This document shows, piece after piece, positions 42,590 to 46,210 of a stretch of 46,210 bases of DNA. Each line of letters begins with the position of its first letter. Positions within the stretch are counted from its first letter, which is position 1. Under the pieces are notes generated by a model. The model made no database searches. It worked only from the letters and a program-made list of their open reading frames with translations, and was not told where the DNA came from. The stretch is from NCBI RefSeq assembly GCF_005796205.1, contig NZ_VAHN01000021.1, positions 1-46,210 of the forward strand. The letters run 5' to 3'. Source of the DNA: Pseudarthrobacter sp. NamE2 (GTDB lineage: Bacteria > Actinomycetota > Actinomycetes > Actinomycetales > Micrococcaceae). A program made the position numbers and the translations under genes.

Positions 42590-43583
42590 CGTCGCGGGCC
42601 TTTACGCTGCCCCTCCCCGCAGGGCGGTTTTGAAAGCCGGTCTTGGCCTTGCGGCAGCTGTAACCCTGCCCTCCGCCCTTGCCGCCTGCAGAGAAGGCCG
42701 CCCGGACGAACTGACCGTGGCTGGTGGCGAACCCGGGGGCTTCTACCTGGAATTTTCCACCCTGCTCGCGGCATCCCTGGAACGCCACGGAGTAGCCGGC
42801 TCGGCGCGGGCGTTGTCCACCGGAGGCAGCCTGGACAACATCGCGGAGCTGCGGTCAGGCCGGGCCACCTTCGCCGTTGCCCTCGCCGATGCCGCCGGGC
42901 AGCCGCAGGAACCCGGTGCAGTGGAAGTCGCGGCCCTCGGCAAGGTCTACGAGAACTACGTGCATTGCGTGGTGCGCCGGGACAGCGGAATCACCGCCAT
43001 CTCCGGGTTGGCCGGACGCAGGGTGGCCACCGGGCAGCCGGGCTCGGGGACCTCCCTCACCACCCCGCGGCTCCTGGCGGCGGCGGGACTGAGTACCTCC
43101 GCCGGCGGAGTGCCGGGTAAGGACGGTGATATCGCCGTCGTAAGCCTGGGCCTGAACGACGGCCTCACCGCCCTGAAGGCGGGCACCGTGGACGCCTTGT
43201 TCTGGTCCGGCGGCGTGCCGACCGCCGCGATCACCGCGGCGGGGCAGGACATGGCACTGGCGCTGCTGGACCTCTCGTCGCTGCTGCTTGAACTGCGCCG
43301 CCTGCACGGCGCCCAGTACGACCGCGTCCTTGTTCCGGAGGGCAGCTACCCTGGTGTTCCGGCCGTGTGGACTGTGGGAGCGGCGAACCTTCTGCTGTGC
43401 CGTGCGGACCTGGATGCCGCAACGGTGGAGCGGACGGTCCAACTTCTGGTGCACCACGCGGGCGAACTGATCCCTCAGTCCAGCCTCGGCGTACAGTTCC
43501 TCAGCCCGGAAACCCTCATCAACACCGCCGGCGTCCCGCTGCATCCGGCCGCCGCGGACGCCTACAGGGAGCTGCACGGCTAA
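42582..43583 (+). CDS. TAXI-family solute-binding lipoprotein
   Basis: A 333-aa exported binding protein. The leader has RR followed by a hydrophobic stretch and lipobox (PPRRAVLKAGLGLAAAVTLP, then SALAAC), so it is a lipoprotein, possibly Tat-exported. The TAXI (TRAP-associated extracytoplasmic immunogenic) fold is seen in LTVAGGEPGGFYLEFSTLLA, ALSTGGSLDNIAELRSGRAT, VAALGKVYENYVHCVVRRDS, GLAGRRVATGQPGSGTSLTT, and LNDGLTALKAGTVDALFWSG. No TRAP permease genes are adjacent. Start GTG 42582 overlaps the kinase stop (8 nt). It likely serves as the ligand-sensing partner of the kinase instead of feeding a TRAP channel. Confidence 0.87.
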   Translation: MRDVAGLYAAPPRRAVLKAGLGLAAAVTLPSALAACREGRPDELTVAGGEPGGFYLEFSTLLAASLERHGVAGSARALSTGGSLDNIAELRSGRATFAVALADAAGQPQEPGAVEVAALGKVYENYVHCVVRRDSGITAISGLAGRRVATGQPGSGTSLTTPRLLAAAGLSTSAGGVPGKDGDIAVVSLGLNDGLTALKAGTVDALFWSGGVPTAAITAAGQDMALALLDLSSLLLELRRLHGAQYDRVLVPEGSYPGVPAVWTVGAANLLLCRADLDAATVERTVQLLVHHAGELIPQSSLGVQFLSPETLINTAGVPLHPAAADAYRELHG

Positions 43584-43584
43584 C

Positions 43585-43640
43585 GACGCTCTCTCACTTT
43601 CTGCAGCACATCGGCAAACCCTCTCCCACCTCACGGGAGC
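43585..43640 (+). repeat. CTCTCTCAC element after the TAXI gene
   Basis: GACGCTCTCTCACTTTCTGC starts 2 nt after the TAA, then AAACCCTCTCCCACCT, the same two-block layout as after ppc (GACGCTCTCTCAC..GCAG..AAACGCTCTCTCACCT). The second block has diverged and its hairpin is weaker (CTCCCACCTCACGGGAG). Confidence 0.7.
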
Positions 43641-43982
43641 AATCACCGGAACGCCTGCTCACGCAGGTGGCTCTGGCCCAAACCCCGGTTCACTTTTTTC
43701 AGGAAAACGAGCGGTGCTATGCGGGAGAGCCCGCCAGACCTGAGCGGTCGTTGGGCACGTTCCGGCTACTTATCCACATGCGCGCTTCCGGCCGTCGCAG
43801 GCCGGAGCGCTCGCTCCCCACTGTTTGGGATACCCCGAACAGCGAGCAAAGCGAGGATCAATGGGCGGGAATCAGCGCAGATGTCGGGGAGGTGCTGGTT
43901 GACATGCTTTGCCTCGACGTGCCCGCGACGCTTTGCAACATCCACATGGCAGACCATGTCACCACCGGAACCACTGAGTAGC
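43641..43982. other. Gene-poor interval of about 340 nt
   Basis: No convincing gene on either strand. Open frames exist but lack ribosome sites and recognisable protein sequence. It contains small hairpins (GCAGGCCGGAGCGCTCGC area; a GCGGGAGAGCCCGC stem at about 43718-43731). The latter recalls the GGAGAG block of glycine riboswitches but the other conserved blocks are missing. It may hold decayed sequence or the 3' end region of ramB. Confidence 0.5.
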
Positions 43983-45470
43983 TCACATGCCCGAGTGGGA
44001 CTGCAGGAAGCTATAGACCTCGGTCTCGTCCACGCCAGGGAAGGCACCTGGCGGCATGGCAGCCAGCAGGTGCGAGTGCGCCCGCGCCGATGGCCAGGCA
44101 TTCCCCGCCCAAGCACTGGCCAGCTCTGCCGGCGGGCGTTTGCAGCAGGTGGGATCCGGGCAATTGGACGCGGCCCGGGCGTTGGTTTCCCTGCCTCGGA
44201 ACCACTTCACGTGCTGGTACGGCACCCCGATGCTCAGGGAGAACTCGCCGGTGGCCGAACGCTCCGTGCGGGCGGTGCACCAGTAGGTCCCGGAGGGGGT
44301 GTCCGTGTACTGGCTGTAGGCACTGAACTTGTCCGGCACATCGAACACCGCCCGGGACGTCCAGGCTTTGCAGGACGGCTGGCCCTCGATGGCGCCGGTG
44401 TGGTCCTGCGGGAAGCTCACGCCGTCGTTCTCATAGGCCTTGTAGATGATTCCGCTCTGGTGCGTCTTCTGGAAATGCGTGGTTATGCCCAGGTGCCTGG
44501 TGGCCAGGTTGGTGAAGCGGTGCGCCGCCGTCTCATAGGAAACAGCAAACGCGTCCCGGATGTCCTCCACCGAGATTTCCTTGGCCGCCTTGGCTTTTTG
44601 CAAAAATTCCACGGTTGCCTGCTCCGGAAGGAGAAGGGCCGCGGCAAAGTAGTTGGTGGCCACGCGCTGGGCGAGGAAGTCCCCGTAGTTACGGGGCGTT
44701 TCATGGCCCAGGACGTAGTGGCCGAGCGCCTGCAGCAGCACGGAGCGGGGATCGTGGTCCTGCCGCTGGCTTTGGGTCAGGTAAATTTTGCGGTTCTTCA
44801 AATCCGTCACGGAACGGGTGGAATGCGGCAAATCACCCACGTGGTGCAGGGTGAATCCAAGGTGCGCGGCGATGTCCGCGATAACGTGCTGGCTCAGCGG
44901 GCCGGTGGTGTAGCCCACCTCCTTGAGGACCTTCTGCGCTTCGACCTCGTACTCCGGGAAGTAATTGCCCCGCTCACGCATCATCGCCCTCAGTTCGCCG
45001 TTGGCACGGCGGGCTTCCTCCGGCGTGGCCACCTGCTCATTCATCTTGCGTTCCAGCTCGTGCAACAGCCCCACCTGGGCCTCAAGGACATCCATAGGAA
45101 GGCGCGAACTGATGCGGATTTTGGGCAGATTCAGGGACTCGTAGAGCGGTCCGCGCTGGTACCGCTCCAGTTCGATTTCGAGGGCCGCGCGGCGGCTTGG
45201 TGGCTCTGCCCCGAGGAGCTGATCAAGGCTGATGTTGAGAGCCCCTGCCAGGTGCTGCAGCAGGGTCAGCTTGGGTTCCCGCTTGCCGTTCTCAATCAGG
45301 CTCAACTGGCTGGGAGCGGTCCCGACGGCGGCGCTCAGGTCATCGAGTGTCAGACCGGCCTGTTTGCGCAGATGGCGGACGCGGCGGCCCAGTGCGATGA
45401 CGTCCAGTTCGGCGGTGGACGCGGAGGGCGACGGCCGCGAAACTTCCCTGTTCCAGCTTGAAGGCGACAT
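43983..45470 (-). CDS. ramB: RamB-type regulator of acetate metabolism
   Basis: A 495-aa regulator: XRE-type HTH (residues about 26-82: LGRRVRHLRKQAGLTLDDLS, AAVGTAPSQLSLIENGKREP), an IrrE/ImmA-like central region (QALGHYVLGHETPRNYGDFL, ATNYFAAALLLPEQATVEFL), and the C-terminal DUF2083-type region with a Cys cluster (CPDPTCCKRPP) that could bind metal. In Corynebacterium glutamicum RamB represses aceA, aceB and other acetate genes. Divergent here from aceA (176-nt gap), which supports the assignment. ATG 45470 has no clear ribosome site. Confidence 0.9.
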   Translation of the reverse strand: MSPSSWNREVSRPSPSASTAELDVIALGRRVRHLRKQAGLTLDDLSAAVGTAPSQLSLIENGKREPKLTLLQHLAGALNISLDQLLGAEPPSRRAALEIELERYQRGPLYESLNLPKIRISSRLPMDVLEAQVGLLHELERKMNEQVATPEEARRANGELRAMMRERGNYFPEYEVEAQKVLKEVGYTTGPLSQHVIADIAAHLGFTLHHVGDLPHSTRSVTDLKNRKIYLTQSQRQDHDPRSVLLQALGHYVLGHETPRNYGDFLAQRVATNYFAAALLLPEQATVEFLQKAKAAKEISVEDIRDAFAVSYETAAHRFTNLATRHLGITTHFQKTHQSGIIYKAYENDGVSFPQDHTGAIEGQPSCKAWTSRAVFDVPDKFSAYSQYTDTPSGTYWCTARTERSATGEFSLSIGVPYQHVKWFRGRETNARAASNCPDPTCCKRPPAELASAWAGNAWPSARAHSHLLAAMPPGAFPGVDETEVYSFLQSHSGM

Positions 45471-45569
45471 TTTTGAAGAATACGTGAAGATGTGCGTTTC
45501 TTTCCATCGTTTTCATCTGGAAAGGGGGCTGAAAGTGCCGAAAAGTAGTTGTCACGGAAAGAAAGCCCG

Positions 45570-45612
45570 CACCGGAAAAGCCGGTGGGAACCTCAAAGGC
45601 GAGGTTCCCACC
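45570..45612 (+). promoter_or_regulatory. Overlapping hairpins in the aceA leader
   Basis: Hairpin A: CACCGG (45570-45575) with CCGGTG (45581-45586). Hairpin B: GGTGGGAACCTC (45583-45594) with GAGGTTCCCACC (45601-45612), 12 bp perfect. They share 45583-45586 and so exclude each other. B lies 34 nt before the aceA ATG, with no U-tract. Confidence 0.55.
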
Positions 45613-45646
45613 TGCCAGATCCGGAGCTCAATCAAGGAGATCAACG

Positions 45647-46210
45647 ATGACTGCAGCATTTGAGCCCACCCCACAGACGCCCGAACAGCAGGCCGCCGCC
45701 CTGGAGCTCGAATGGTCCGCCAACCCCCGCTGGGAAGGTGTGACCCGGGACTACTCAGCCTCCGACGTCGTCCGCCTCCGCGGCCGCGTCTCCGAAGAAC
45801 ACACCCTGGCCCGCCGCGGGTCCGAAAAGCTCTGGAAGCAGCTCACCGGGGAGCACAAGACCGGCGGCTACACCAACGCCCTTGGCGCCCTGACCGGGAA
45901 CCAGGCCGTGCAGCAGGTCAAGGCCGGGCTCCGGGCCATTTACCTTTCCGGCTGGCAGGTGGCCGCGGACGCCAACAACTCCGGCCACACCTACCCGGAC
46001 CAGTCCCTCTACCCCGCCAACTCCGTTCCCACCGTTGTCCGTCGGATCAACAACGCCCTGCTCCGGGCCGACCAGATCGAATTCTCCGAGGGCGTCCAGT
46101 CCGTTGAGGACTGGCTGGTCCCGATCGTCGCCGACGCCGAGGCCGGCTTCGGCGGTCCGCTGAACGCCTACGAGCTGATGAAGTCCATGATCCAGGCCGG
46201 CGCCTCCGGT
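45647..46210 (+). CDS. aceA: Isocitrate lyase, N-terminal part
   Basis: The frame from ATG 45647 (AAGGAGA 7-13 nt upstream) is open to the right edge, 188 codons of an about 430-codon enzyme. It cleaves isocitrate to succinate and glyoxylate in the glyoxylate shunt, used during growth on acetate or fatty acids. Visible family sequence: LELEWSANPRWEGVTRDYSA, VVRLRGRVSEEHTLARRGSE, the TGNQAVQQVKAGLRAIYLSG helix, GWQVAADANNSGHTYPDQSL, VRRINNALLRADQ, and WLVPIVADAEAGFGGPLNAY (Asp residues binding Mg2+). The catalytic KKCGH loop lies beyond the window. Divergent from ramB, its probable repressor. Confidence 0.96.
   Translation, partial: MTAAFEPTPQTPEQQAAALELEWSANPRWEGVTRDYSASDVVRLRGRVSEEHTLARRGSEKLWKQLTGEHKTGGYTNALGALTGNQAVQQVKAGLRAIYLSGWQVAADANNSGHTYPDQSLYPANSVPTVVRRINNALLRADQIEFSEGVQSVEDWLVPIVADAEAGFGGPLNAYELMKSMIQAGASG

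Noticed and set aside
43710..43770. Glycine-riboswitch-like GCGGGAGAG block
   Set aside because: The other conserved blocks (CCGAAGG..GCAA and CTCTCAGG) are absent and no glycine-cleavage gene follows.
43719..45461. A 580-codon open frame on the plus strand opposite ramB
   Set aside because: It is antisense to a clear RamB protein; the translation has no recognisable domain, and long antisense frames are expected at this GC content.

Overview
The window is high-GC actinobacterial DNA. The gene content points to Micrococcaceae, most likely Arthrobacter or Pseudarthrobacter: a DUF222/HNH endonuclease, a giant Lhr helicase followed by a mycobacterial-type Nei glycosylase, divergent ramB and aceA, and many GTG or apparently leaderless starts. 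This placement is inferred from gene content only; no rRNA gene is present.

Layout. 1-1.1 kb: 5' part of a DUF222/HNH gene, a 35-bp tandem repeat, and tRNA-Ser(CGA) with a terminator. 1.1-6 kb: small unknown genes, a nitronate monooxygenase, a His-containing membrane protein next to the copper-linked YcnI, a DUF4232 lipoprotein and a DUF4383 membrane protein. 6.1-13.7 kb: an FAD/Rieske oxidoreductase, then lhr and nei overlapping as a DNA-repair pair. 13.7-16.1 kb: an ArsR regulator coupled to an SRPBCC protein, and an RluA-type pseudouridine synthase. 16.1-20.2 kb: a RiPP-like locus (below). 20.3-26.9 kb: DedA, ppc, and an SDR/acyl-CoA dehydrogenase operon. 27-30.3 kb: GH76 and GH32 glycosidases. 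30.5-34.4 kb: mostly unlinked small enzymes and unknowns. 34.4-37.7 kb: tgt and a queuosine-precursor transporter, separated by a solitary AbiEi/DUF559 gene that lies between two near-identical hairpin repeats. 37.9-43.6 kb: a ThiD/PdxK-type kinase, then an MHS transporter divergent from an overlapping response regulator / histidine kinase / TAXI binding-protein operon. 44-46.2 kb: ramB divergent from aceA, which runs off the right edge.

The most interesting segment is 16.1-20.2 kb. Two adjacent ORFs of 65-66 codons share a leader-like motif (ELLP-x-RETL) and a similar Ala/Asn/Ser-rich C-terminal half. They sit directly upstream of one long ORF that joins a PqqD/RRE-like N-terminus, a multi-pass M50 (site-2-protease-like) metalloprotease with HEVGH and FDGY motifs, and a MinD/ParA-like ATPase. 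Divergently there are a 66-aa unknown protein and a SARP-type regulator with repeated AAGTGTC boxes upstream. No transaminase, methyltransferase, radical SAM enzyme, lanthionine synthetase or ABC exporter is present, so this does not match a known RiPP class and may be a minimal, undescribed peptide system.

Dispersed repeats are a second theme. The 35-bp tandem unit reappears inside the lhr coding sequence. A CTCTCTCAC element begins within 10 nt of the stop codon of three unrelated genes. A 56-nt hairpin pair with a compensatory base change flanks the AbiEi-like gene. A 27-bp-arm inverted repeat lies upstream of the GH32 gene.
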